Source of the DNA: Silene conica
Taxonomy: Eukaryota > Streptophyta > Magnoliopsida > Caryophyllales > Caryophyllaceae
Length of the DNA: 64,000 nucleotides
Direction: 5' to 3'
Assembly: GCA_029255685.2 (NCBI GenBank)
Contig: CM055313.2
Coordinates: 45,092,079 to 45,156,078, forward strand
In this document: piece after piece, positions 12,651-22,488 of the stretch
Numbering within the stretch: the stretch's first letter is position 1
How the letters are laid out: each line of letters opens with the position of its first letter
The notes under the pieces: generated by a model
Told to the model about the DNA's origin: nothing
What the model saw: the letters and a program-made list of their open reading frames with translations, nothing else
Databases searched by the model: none
Made by a program: the position numbers and the translations under genes

Positions 12651-12807
12651 CAGAATGGTCGACCGACCCGAAAAACAGGTCGACCGACCACAAAACACGA
12701 AATCGAGTTTCTGAACACGATTTCTCACAAAGGATACTGTTTTGAAAAAAAAAACAGAAAACTCACACAGGGGCGGTCGACCGACCGCTATAACTGGTCG
12801 ACCGACC
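12567..12807 (-). repeat. Three paired GGTCGACCGACC-type palindromes in B leader
   Basis: Pairs of direct copies are at 12567-12578/12588-12599 (GGTCTACCGACC), 12657-12668/12678-12689 and 12775-12786/12796-12807 (GGTCGACCGACC). Within each pair the copies are nine bases apart, and each GTCGAC core is self-complementary. Element E has the same three pairs at 27397-27637. Confidence 0.8.
12608..12646. repeat. A9-T30 homopolymer tract in B leader
   Basis: Nine A followed by about 30 T on the plus strand, between two palindrome pairs. E has an equivalent but interrupted A-rich/T-rich tract at 27550-27597. Confidence 0.8.
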
Positions 12808-12888
12808 GACACGGCGGCAGAAACGAGATTTTTCAAAAACTTTTAAATAAACTTATGAAAAACACAAAAGTAAAATTTTCATGGCCTG

Positions 12889-12900
12889 GCTCTGATACCA
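12889..12900 (-). promoter_or_regulatory. Primer binding site of element B (tRNA-iMet type)
   Basis: The minus strand reads TGGTATCAGAGC, continuing with C, two bases inside the LTR end. Confidence 0.9.
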
Positions 12901-12902
12901 CT

Positions 12903-13968
12903 TGTGGGGAATAAAGCATGTATTCACCCTAAACTTGCAGGATTATAATGAAAAATACAGTTGTGTTTATAGTCATAAGATTAAAAAGGATAAGAAAAGA
13001 ATTACAACCTTGGGTCCTTCCTTGAAAAGGCCTAAGAACAGGAATTAAAGTAAATTCCCTCCTATAACTTGCACCCAAGACTTTGTTTGAGATGATGCCG
13101 CGTGTGCTACAAAATACTCTCCAATTGCCTTGCAATATGGGGAAAGCTATTGAGGTTTTAGATGTGAGATCTGAGTTTTGGGAGAAGAATGCTCTCAAAA
13201 CCCTAATTGTGAGAATTATGATTCAACAGTTCCTGACATAAGGAGAAGGACTCTCCTTATGTAGTACTTAGGGTGGGTCGGCCGAATTAGGGTAAGAGTG
13301 GGCTTTCTCCACTCTTACCTTATTCCTTTGCATGATTCGACCCGTTTTGCTAAATATTATTTGCGGGATTTTTATTATAAATCGCATACGTGTTATCAGA
13401 TATTAATGCAGTCGATGTATTAATAATGGTCTGATAAAATTACGATATTGTATAATTACCCAACTTAATATAACTGTTTATATTAATACCCGAAATCAAT
13501 ATTTAATTAAATATAACTGCTTATATTTAATTTTACGAATTAATCATGTAATCCGCATTAGCTAAAATTATTTAATCCGTATTAAATAATAATCTCAACA
13601 TCTTATTGACTAATTTAATAGTCAATACCTCTGACTAACTGTTTAGTCGTATTCGGCATAAATGTGACTGTATTTTCATACCTTCACATCTCTCAAACGT
13701 ATCCTATAGGTGTGACGTATAGGGACCAGTTGATCACCGCCATCCGTATGACAATAACGTCAAACTTATCTAGCAAGCCAACCGTTATTGATAAACGTGG
13801 ATCAACTGGTAATAATACAAAAGTATGCCCTTGTGATCCTTAAAGAGATTTAATAAGTCATTGTACTTAATTGTCAAGGACACCAGCCCCAACTATCTCC
13901 CACTTGTCCGTACAAGGGTATGTTCAATGACGTTATCACACTACATGTGGAGGACACAATCTCCAACA
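12903..13968 (-). repeat. 5' LTR of element B (1066 bp)
   Basis: The minus strand begins TGTTGGAG at 13968 and ends TCCCCACA at 12903, next to the PBS. It is 66 bp longer than the E LTR because it starts at an upstream polypurine tract: the internal TGTTGGGG start used by E is present near 13890 with one substitution. The middle has hairpins ACATAAGGAG/CTCCTTATGT (13236-13262) and GGTAAGAGTGG/CCACTCTTACC (13291-13319), both shared with E. Confidence 0.85.
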
Positions 13969-15658
13969 TACATCACATAATTCCGATTTGATTAAACTTT
14001 TATATGGAACCTACATATCTCACAATTACAACGATCAAACATCATGCGGGAACTTTCAAAAATCATAAATAAATAACCGCTCAGAATCTTGTGAGATATT
14101 ATAGTTTTTAGAAAATATAGTGAATTAACGAATCATAGGAAAAAGAATCAAATGCAAAGTTTAAGAGAATTATTTATAACAATTTTTTTTTTTTTTTTTT
14201 TTTTTTAACAACCCAGTTGGTCTGATCAAAAACTTTACAGCAATTTAACAGAAAATTGTGCAACTTGCAAAAACACCATTAAATAATGACTTGTTAAGAT
14301 TTTACGTAGCTTATCATTTTGAAAACGTGGGTGACTATTCTAAAGAGTGGAGTTAGAATTATGCACAACCAATAAATACTTTTTAGATGGTTTCTTTTCC
14401 AAAAAGATGGGGCAAAACAGAACTGTGCAGTGACAATCTGACCACTGTAGATTAAAATATTTATTTCTCTCAAAATATAATTCGTATTAACATGAAACAA
14501 AAAGCATTGGAAAGCTAAATCAGATGGTTATCACACATAAAATTTTCACATTCATATAGAGAACATATTTTAAATGGCAGGCCGTACAAACAAGGTAAAA
14601 TTCTGGAAATTTATTACAATTTTGGTTTCTAAAAAAAAAATTATTTCACATTATCACCCCGAAACACAATCATTTGAAGAATGGAAATCACGTTGCACCA
14701 TATTAACATGTAATTATCATCTAGTACACGGTAAAGATTTTGAAACTGAAAATAGAAACAATTAAATAATTCACTAATTTTATATGCATAAATACATATG
14801 AAATTGGCATGTGAATTTAAAGAAGAACCTACACATAACTATATAACATTCATGGCTCGGCATAACACATTTCGCATATCACTAGACATGGATTGCTAAG
14901 GCAATTAGTAAAAATAATAACAATTATAATCTCAAAATTCGATCGCATTTGTTTGGTAAACCAAATGTAACTCATGCAAAGGGTAAGGAATTCAAATAAG
15001 AAATATATGCATAATAGCAACAAAACAATTATCAACTGACACGACATCTATTTCGATCTACTACCTTTATACTCAGGACTTAACTTGATTCCGTATCCTG
15101 TAACAACATTGTCTGGCCGACTCTATTAACCATTCCAGTCAATCATGGTCGTATCTCTCCTACATCTAACCTCCAAAGTAGATATAGATTATGGTGCTTC
15201 TATCATCAACTCATCACCCACATCAGTATACTATATCTCTACCTAAGGGTTCAGGGATCATATAGCCGCATGCATCCAAGTGAAACTCATATACTCATAC
15301 TCATATTCTCAAAACATGGAAGTCATATAATTCAATCAACACTGAATATCATTATCATGCTTCACAATACAGATCTCCTACCATGTTTCACGTCATAACT
15401 TACCTCATTCCGCTCCTGTAAAACTGTTAGCACAATATAGGCAAAAATAGGCAAGGTCCGATCTTTTATCTTGTTACTACCCACTCTTTGCATCACTCAA
15501 GGTGACCAGGTTAGACTGAAAGGGCCAGTGGCTTGGTTTGAGGGGGGCCCTAACTCATCCCAATCCGGGGGCTCCTAACAGTTACTAGCCTGGGGTTCAT
15601 TTTATTTGACTCTTCCTATGTTCATTATTTTAATTTGGTTTAGGCCTGAGGATCGTTC
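13969..15658 (-). other. Element I internal sequence, no coding capacity seen
   Basis: This lies between the B insertion and the I primer binding site. The part nearest the PBS (about 15400-15658) matches the leader of H in reverse orientation, for example the phrase 'cctgaggatcgttcgc'. Where H has gag (about 550 bp after the PBS), I shows no gag-like frame, only AT-rich DNA with a T-run at 14184-14206. Either I is a non-autonomous relative of H or its leader is longer and B interrupts it before gag. Confidence 0.6.
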
Positions 15659-15670
15659 GCTCTGATACCA
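15659..15670 (-). promoter_or_regulatory. Primer binding site of element I (tRNA-iMet type)
   Basis: The minus strand reads TGGTATCAGAGC, followed by a leader (CGAACGATCCTCAGG) shared with H. Confidence 0.88.
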
Positions 15671-15673
15671 CTT

Positions 15674-18474
15674 TATAACACCCCCATTTATTTAAGAGCC
15701 TTTAGCAAGACATTCTCAAATAAATAGAGCTGTTACCATCTCGGGGTAACCGAGGTAGTGAATAACAAAGTAAAACAAACTACAGTACTTTATATAAAAC
15801 TGACTAAATTAAAACTTTTGTTATTACAGACACTACTCAGCGAAAAAAACAAAATACGACTGATGACTTTTCTAGAAGTGAAATAATTCTAAGTCGGTCT
15901 GAAGTCTGCATCTCACATTCCTGCCCCAGCTCCTAGCTCATTTGTCTCTTTCCTGTAGAGTCTACTCCCCATTTCGGATCATCGTAGGTGTACACGAATA
16001 CACTGTCAACCTCGCGGTTGAGTAGGATAACACAACAATAAATAATGCAACAATGATGATATGCAAATGTCATGATATGCTCGAGCTCAATCTCATTCTC
16101 AATCTCAAACCCGTAACACCCAGCCATACCGAACCTCCCGGCAGACTATAATCGGCCGTCGCCGAACACCAGCATAACAGCTGAGGTCACCAGGTCTAGT
16201 CCTGCAGAACTAGCCTGGGCCCAATAGTATCTCATCAATAATATCTCATCATCTCAAATCCGTATCCAATGCATATGCCATGCTTATGAATGCAATATAA
16301 AAATGTTCAACCACTATATATCATTCTCATAATAATCACACTTGCATCCATAACATACAATATACACATCCATTCAAAGCACGTCATAGAATAAGGTACA
16401 AGTGTATCCTACCTGGAGTAGCAAATCTGATGTAAGCAAACACCGTCTAGTAATGTTCCTCTTCGATTTCCGTTCCTATAATTATTACTTAATATTAAAT
16501 TCTACTCACACCATCAATTATTATTAAGTAATCATAATTTACTAAACATAGACTTACCAAAAAAAATAGATTTGTTAAAAGAATAGCTCTCAAACAACTA
16601 GTCAACTTTTCAATATTCGTTAATAGGGTAATAGTATCACTAACATATTCTTATACATTACTAATATTATTTCTTACCATAACATTAGTAATAATCATAC
16701 AATCAAAACTAATATTGTTACAACTAAAATATTATTAACATATAATATTATTATTAATATACTACTAATAATGCAACACCACTAAATTAACCAATCAAAA
16801 ACATGTGATACACCCACGCCCAAAACGCAACACAAACAGCGAAACATACGAATGCGCGTAACAGCCTAACTCTTACTCACCGACCCGCGCGAACCCAAAG
16901 ACCGACACCTGCCCCAGCCGCTGACCTCGCCCCTGACACCACTAGGCTCGCCTCTAAGCCAAGGTGGTTCCAGGGGGAGTGTCGTTGGCTGATGTCGTGC
17001 CCCACACCTCCAACAACCGTACCTAAAAGTTGAGCACACGCCTGACTCTGTTTTTGCGTGAGTGTACAACCACAACGAAACACCGGTTTAAACCCCATAC
17101 CCGACAAACCAAACCACCGTGATCACCACCCTACAAACACCTATCCGCACTTATCCCATAAACCCAAATTACTCAGATAACCACGACCCATAACTCATTC
17201 GAATCCAAACACAAAACACACGTTCACAACTCTTATCAGAAACGACTCTATGATGACTCTGACACTCGCCTGAACACCCACCAAACAGACGACACCTGCG
17301 ACCGAGATCCGCCGTGACAGCCACTATCTGGACCACCTGACTACCGCCGAGTTAACTACCATTACACCCAAGACACTTGTGAACATAATTTACATCGAAA
17401 TACAGTGTAACATTCACGCTCAAAACTCTATTATGAAAAACGAAAGCAACATTCTGACACCAGCAACGAAACACCCTATACGGTGGCCTTAGGTCGTTAG
17501 ATATGTCATTACTATGGTCGAAACATGATTACTACACGTCATAGATTAGTTTTATGCAAAGATTAGAACTTATAACATAGCTTACACGTTTGAAATATAC
17601 GAATCAAACCCAACAGAAAATAGAGGAAAACAGGAACTATGGTGAACATACCCACTTCCTTGGTTATTCGAGCCCTCCTAGCACCCTCCAACCACCGTGT
17701 AAACTCTCTCCTGGTGTTCTCGGATATGACGGCAGGGAGTTGTGAGAATTATTTGAGTGTCGATTAGGTTTAGGGTAGGGTTAAACATAGGCTTTATTAG
17801 GCGGCAGGCAGCTCTCTAGTAGTTTTGTGTTATGCGATGGTTTAAACGGATTCTTGGGCTATTTTGATTGCACACTTAACGAGGCCCAAGATACTTACTT
17901 AACCATGTTTCCTAATCATACTGACCAAACCCGACAAACACAAATAGCATATAAAACATAACCCGTATTCGATAAATAAATTATCGAATATAAGCAACTC
18001 AATATTATATTAAATAATAAATACGACAAATACAAATATCATGAAATAAACGGAGTATTACATTTAATCATAAATAAAAAACACGGGTATTACTTGTAAT
18101 TTAATATTAGTAAATACTAATTATTTAGTTACAAAATATAAACATTATTGGAATATATAAAATAATAGGGTTCAAAAGTAATTACGCCTTAATTATTAAA
18201 ATAGGAATATATATTAACGATAACCAAAAAACTAAATAGGAAAATATATTTAATTATAAATATATTATAAAAATTAGAGAAATACAATTGAAACTTCATT
18301 TTATGAAATAAACATTAATATAAAAGATTATGAAATACGAAATAATCGTAGAAATACGATTTATAAAACAATAACAATTTACGTAGACTACTTAATAAAC
18401 ATTCCATTTGAAATATACGTTTATAAAACATGGTTTGACAGTTGTTGACCAAGGCTAAAATACGGGGTATTACA
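15674..18474 (-). repeat. 5' LTR of element I (about 2.8 kb)
   Basis: The minus strand begins TGTAATACCCCG at 18474 and ends GGGGGTGTTATA before AAG and the PBS; the terminal CA has become TA. The first 100 bp from the PBS side align with the H LTR end in reverse orientation (for example 'cacccccatttatttaag'). The middle contains a strongly AT-rich block (16480-16800) and a GC-richer block (16800-17400). Small reading frames in the latter are not credible genes. Confidence 0.8.
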
Positions 18475-19060
18475 GATACGGTGCGGAGTTTATGTGGCGT
18501 TGGATCGGTGCGGGGTTTATGCGGCGTTGGATCGGTGCAGAGTTTATGTGGCGTTGGATCGGTGCGGAGTTTATGCGGCGTTGGATCGGTGCGGAGTTTA
18601 TTTAGCGTTGGATCGGTGCAGAGTTTATTTGGTGTTGGATCGGTGCGGAGTTAAGGGATGATTGATCCCAATATATATATTATAAGTTGTTTATTTATTT
18701 TTCCTCTACTCAACCTCGTAGTTGACCCCGTGTATTCGTGATCACCTGTGATGAACCAATTTATTGGGGAGCAGATTGACAGGTATTGAGACTATGGGAG
18801 CTAAGGGAAGGGAGAAGCTTGGATCCGGACCTGCCTAGTGTCTAGATCACCATAGTAGTCTTCTTACGAGTTGTACTTTTGTTTCACCAAGACAGTTTTT
18901 ATAATTCAGTTGTATGAACTCGTTCTTTGAGTTAACTTTATCTAATTAAAGTACTGTTTATCTTTCCTTTGTATCTACTGCCTCGGGAAACCGAGATGGT
19001 AACACCTTTATTTATTTGGGGAGTCCTAGTACAGGCCCTTAAATAAATGGGGGTGTTACA
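18475..19060 (+). repeat. 3' part of the H 5' LTR
   Basis: Ends GGGGGTGTTACA three bases before the PBS. It begins with a 27-bp minisatellite. The 5' remainder of the LTR lies beyond element I. Confidence 0.85.
18479..18655 (+). repeat. 27-bp minisatellite in H LTR
   Basis: About six and a half head-to-tail copies of a unit starting GGTGCGGAGTTTATG and ending GCGTTGGATC, with scattered substitutions. Because 27 is a multiple of three, the array stays open and gives a 9-residue peptide repeat; this is not a gene. Confidence 0.9.
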
Positions 19061-19063
19061 AAG

Positions 19064-19075
19064 TGGTATCAGAGC
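19064..19075 (+). promoter_or_regulatory. Primer binding site of element H (tRNA-iMet type)
   Basis: TGGTATCAGAGC, three bases after the LTR end at 19060. Confidence 0.9.
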
Positions 19076-19608
19076 GAACGATCCTCAGGCCTAACCTAAT
19101 AAACCCAATGAAAGTAGGAGAGTCTAAATAAAATGGACCCCGGGAAGGACTGTTAGGAGCACACAAAAGGGAAAGTATGAGTCTGGGGCCCCCTCACACC
19201 GAACCATTGGCCCTATCAGTTTTACCTGGGAACCCAGAGTGAATATACGAGAGAAAAATGGTCGATTAAGAGATGATGGAAGTGATGGTATACTGTGATA
19301 AGTATGTTATGAGAACCCTTAAGTATATGTGACCGTTTGGAAAAGCCGGTAGGGGCATGAGCATGAAAGAATCTTAATTGTATGAATACAAAAGGTGTAT
19401 ATTAATATGGATGCATGAGGTGATTTGAATTATATCAATAGTTACATCATGTCTAGCGATATGCGGTTATGTGAATCCCGAGCCATGTTATAGATAGATG
19501 ATATTCAAGCTGTTAGTTACTTATGGACTTAATTGTTTAGGTACTTTAGCCCTAACCCAAATGGGTGCCCACATGCGTCGGACTCATTTCTTTTCTTTGT
19601 GCTATAGT
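19076..19608 (+). other. Element H leader
   Basis: About 530 bp between PBS and gag, with its proximal part shared with element I. An upstream in-frame ATG at 19498 would lengthen Gag by 37 residues, but that extension looks like untranslated sequence. The MPPRR-type start at 19609 is the usual kind of gypsy Gag start. Confidence 0.65.
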
Positions 19609-20826
19609 ATGCCTCCGCGAAGAAACAATGTCGCTAACATCACGCAAGAAGAATTGGATCTTTTGATAGATGAGAATGAGGCCCTAAAGGCCAAACGTAT
19701 GGACTCCGCAAAGATGAGCACGATTATCGCGAGGCATCACCCTACCCAATTCACTGGGGAGGGGGAACCTCATCTTCTAGGGGCCTGGTGCCGGGAATTC
19801 AGTAACCTCTTCGATTTGGTGGATTGCCCCGAAGAGCTGAGGGTTGACCAAGCAACCCACTATCTGAGGGGTATGGCCGGTGACTGGTGGACCGGAAACA
19901 AAGGTGAAATACGAGAAGCAGCTAGGGAGGACGGAACCGAATTTGTCGCTTGGGTCGCATTCAAAAGGATCTTATATGAAGTGTTCCTACCAGAATTCCA
20001 GAAGAGTAAGCTGAGAGAAGAGTTTGATACTTTCCGGATGACGGAGGACATGACGGTGGAGGCCTACTATAGGAAATTTATCCAGTTGGTGAGTTACGTG
20101 GGGGATATGGGTTTCGATGATGCCATGCTGGCAATGAAGTTCGAGAGAGGGTTGTCGATTGCTATCAAGAAGAGACTGATTGCGGCTCCGCCCACCACAG
20201 TCAGGGACATCTATTTACGGGCTGGGGCGGCGGAGAGGCTCTCAGAAATGATCAAAGAGGACAAGAAGTCCAAATCTGAGAATAGAAAGGCTGAGGTAGT
20301 AACGGAAAGTTCTGGGTCAAAGAAGCAAAGCACCAACAAGTTTAGTGGCTACTTCAGTAACAACACTTCCGGAGGAGTGATGAATCAAAGTGGGGGAAAT
20401 CAAATGAGTGGGGTTTCCAGCGGTGGTTCAACGGGAATAGTTTGTTTTGGCTGTGGAAAGAGGGGACACAAGCAGGCAGTTTGTCGCTCTTCTGGAGGGA
20501 ATCAGTGCGGGGGTTATCGTACGCCTACATCCGGATATCAGGGATCCCGCACTCAGTCCTATAGTAGCAGTGGCTATCGCACACCCACGACAAACTATGG
20601 TGGGGTGCGAAGTCTGGAGGGAGCAGCAACTATCAGAGGAACTATAACAATTATCAGAGCCGCTCGTACCAGAATCAATACAATGGAGGTGGAAGCAACC
20701 AAAAGACGGGAGCGGAAGGGAATCAGCAGGCTGGGACATCCAGTGCCAGTCAGAGTGGAGTCAAATCCAGTGGCAAGCTTTTTGCCATGGGAAAGCAGGC
20801 AGCTAAGGATGATGCTCATGTGGTAA
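19609..20826 (+). pseudogene. Ty3/gypsy Gag of element H, frameshifted near 20600
   Basis: From the MPPRR start the protein shows a retrotransposon Gag domain (about residues 40-230, including the HYLRGMAGDWW and RKFIQL motifs), then a Ser/Gly/Asn-rich linker and a zinc knuckle CFGCGKRGHKQAVC near residues 278-291. Around 20600 a one-base change in a G-run shifts the frame: the Gly/Asn/Gln-rich sequence expected before protease continues in the third frame and joins the pol frame at 20787, while this frame runs on as unrelated Arg-rich sequence to 20826. Gag and Pol would originally have been a single frame. Confidence 0.85.
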
Positions 20827-21727
20827 CCGATACTTTTCTTGTCAACTCTAAACCTACTTTCGTACTTTTCGATTCCGGTGACACCCATTCGTTGGTCTCT
20901 AGAGATCATGTTAAGGCTTTGGGACTTGAGAGATTTGATTGGGTCGCGGATTCAGTGACCATACCTTCAGGTGAGTCGATAGTTTGTAATAGAGTATATG
21001 GTAGTGTACCCATCAAAATCGGGGAAGCAATTTTCTATTGTGACCTCATAGAATTTCCACTGGGGGGCTTTGAGGTGATTCTGGGGATGGACTGGCTGGG
21101 GAATTATCGAGCTTTCATTGACTGTCATCAAAAGAAAATTTCCTTGAAGGGACCTAAGGGAGTGAGGGTGTCCTACAAGGGATACCGAGTCAAACCTAAA
21201 ATCAAGTTAACTTCCGTCAATACCCTTAAGTCTGGCTTGCGAAAAGGGGAGAGTCTGATCTTATGCCAAATGTGGGATTGTGAGGCTGAGACCCCCATGA
21301 CTAGTGAGATACCTGTGGTGCGGGAGTTTGAGGGAGTTTTCCGAGACGACGTTCCAGGGTTACCGCCGAGGAGGGAAGTGGAATTGTCCATTAACCTAAA
21401 ACCAGGGGCGGGACCAATATCTAAATCACCGTACCGTATGGGACCGAAGGAGATGGAGGAATTGAAGAAGCAGTTGGATGAATTAGCTGAGAAAGGATTT
21501 ATTCGACCCAGTGTGTCACCCTGGGGAGCACCTGTTCTGTTTGTGAAAAAGAAGGATGGGAATTTGAGGCTTTGTGTGGATTATCGAGAGCTGAACAATG
21601 TGACCATCAAGAACCGTTACCCTTTGCCAAGAATTGACGATCTGTTCGATCAGCTAAGTGGAGCTGGGGTTTTCTCTAAGATCGATTTGAGATCCGGGTA
21701 TCACCAGTTGAGATCCGGGTATCACCA
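20604..21727 (+). pseudogene. Ty3/gypsy Pol fragment of element H (protease and N-terminal RT)
   Basis: Downstream of the frameshift this frame encodes a retropepsin-like protease: the catalytic motif reads DSGD where DSGA is usual, followed later by ILGMDWL. It continues with the start of reverse transcriptase: [36 protein letters not shown] and [10 protein letters not shown]. The RT stops there, well before the catalytic FIDD/YVDD box. A 7-codon in-frame tandem duplication of LRSGYHQ (21687-21727) directly precedes the junction with element C. The rest of RT, RNase H and integrase should lie to the right of C, outside the window. Confidence 0.85.
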
Positions 21728-22225
21728 TGTATTGGGCACCCTACCCAAACTCATCGCAACATCTAGAGAAGGACAAAAGGGGTTTTGTTCTTCTCAACTT
21801 ATTCATTCCACTTCAATTTAGGGTTTTGCTAGTGTGAGAAAATAAAAAGCTCTTGGTGTCTTTTTTTTCTCCCAAAACCGTGCCACCTTCTTCCATTCTA
21901 GATCCATCTTCAAACAATATTATACTAAGAGTAGTGATAATATTATTGATATATACTAGGCTTTTGTGTTTGATTCTAGCAAAAATAAACACAAATATAT
22001 TAAGAGTAGTGTGTCTTGGGTGCATCTTGGAGGAGATATCCTACATTGGATATTAAGCTTGGAGGATCATCCGTGCCATTCTTGTCGAAATAGTGAGCTT
22101 TCGATTCTTTATTCCGCATTATAATAAGCATGCATAAGATCTTGTAAATACCTAATTAATAGATTAATTAGTATATTTAAAATTAGTAAGACTAAGTTTT
22201 GGGTATGAGTTTATATAACCTAACA
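21728..22225 (+). repeat. 5' LTR of element C (left end uncertain)
   Basis: It ends CCTAACA followed by AT and the PBS, as in A. The last 250 bp resemble the A LTR (for example 'ggaggatcatcc' and 'gcatgcataagatct'). The left end is taken at the TG of TGTATTGGGC, where H pol stops. At about 500 bp it is much shorter than the 1278-bp A LTR, so it may be a 5'-deleted or divergent version. Confidence 0.6.
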
Positions 22226-22227
22226 AT

Positions 22228-22239
22228 TGGTATCAGAGC
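22228..22239 (+). promoter_or_regulatory. Primer binding site of element C (tRNA-iMet type)
   Basis: TGGTATCAGAGC, two bases after the LTR end. Confidence 0.88.
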
Positions 22240-22488
22240 AAATCGGTTGTTTGCATGCTTTTCGTTTATAATTTTACGAAGTTATTAGATAACAAAAATA
22301 AATTTGAAATTTTACATCATATATGATATGGCCGAAATTTATTATGCATGAATACCTACTGATTCTAAATGTATTTTAGGATTTTTGGAATAATTTTTTG
22401 GTTAAATATTGTTCATAAGGTTTATTGTTTCGGTTTTTATTATTTTTAATGGTTAAAAATGTTTATTTTTGGGAAAAATAGCTAAAAT
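22240..22488 (+). other. Element C leader, first part
   Basis: Noncoding AT-rich sequence resembling the PBS-proximal leader of A in reverse orientation (for example 'gtttgcatgctttccg' in A). It is interrupted at 22488 by D; AAAAT at 22484-22488 is the left target duplication. Confidence 0.75.

Larger units (their letters stand above)
11213..12888 (-). other. Element B untranslated leader
   Basis: About 1.7 kb lies between the PBS and gag, almost the same length as in E. From the LTR side it holds three paired GGTCGACCGACC-type palindromes (12567-12807), a long homopolymer tract (12608-12646), AT-rich sequence, and the conserved pre-gag hairpin. No gene was supported. Confidence 0.75.
6059..13968 (-). 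mobile_element. Element B: Ty1/copia retrotransposon, full coding complement, 3' LTR split by A
   Basis: On the minus strand the order is 5' LTR (12903-13968), PBS (12889-12900), a 1.7-kb leader, gag-pol (11212-7181, one stop), a 3' noncoding region with two polypurine tracts, and the start of the 3' LTR (6392-6059). The remainder of the 3' LTR is displaced to the left of the window by element A. The 334 bp that can be compared between the two LTRs are collinear and differ at about one position, so the insertion looks recent. B itself sits inside element I; the flank at 13969-13973 (TACAT) would be its target-site duplication. Element E is a close relative. Confidence 0.9.
13969..18474 (-). 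mobile_element. Element I: Ty3/gypsy-like retrotransposon, 5' part only
   Basis: A minus-strand element with a 2.8-kb 5' LTR (15674-18474), a PBS and a partial interior, cut by element B at 13968. It interrupts the 5' LTR of H: GATAC at 18475-18479 is the likely target duplication, and the rest of the H LTR would lie left of the window. The LTR termini and leader resemble those of H, so I is a related family member inserted head to head with it. Confidence 0.75.
18475..21727 (+). mobile_element. Element H: Ty3/gypsy retrotransposon, interrupted on both sides
   Basis: The plus-strand order is the end of a 5' LTR (18475-19060), PBS (19064-19075), leader, gag and the first part of pol. The LTR is cut by element I on the left. 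Pol is cut by element C on the right, inside reverse transcriptase. The missing halves are expected outside the window. H is the oldest visible insertion, since everything else lies within it. Confidence 0.85.

Noticed and set aside
14574..14765. 63-codon frame with a possible copia-Gag-like E-W motif
   Set aside because: The resemblance is limited to a few residues and no other Gag motifs follow. It is not enough to call a gene fragment.
15659..15670. tRNA gene fragments at the TGGTATCAGAGC sites
   Set aside because: Only the 12-13 bases complementary to the tRNA-iMet 3' end are present, each next to an LTR end. They are primer binding sites, not tRNA genes.
16866..17107. Small GC-rich minus-strand frames inside the I LTR
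   Set aside because: Two overlapping frames with low-complexity content, no domain motif, and an LTR location.
18442..18654. Open frame encoding a 9-residue peptide repeat
   Set aside because: It is a by-product of a 27-bp tandem repeat in the H LTR and has no start context or family support.
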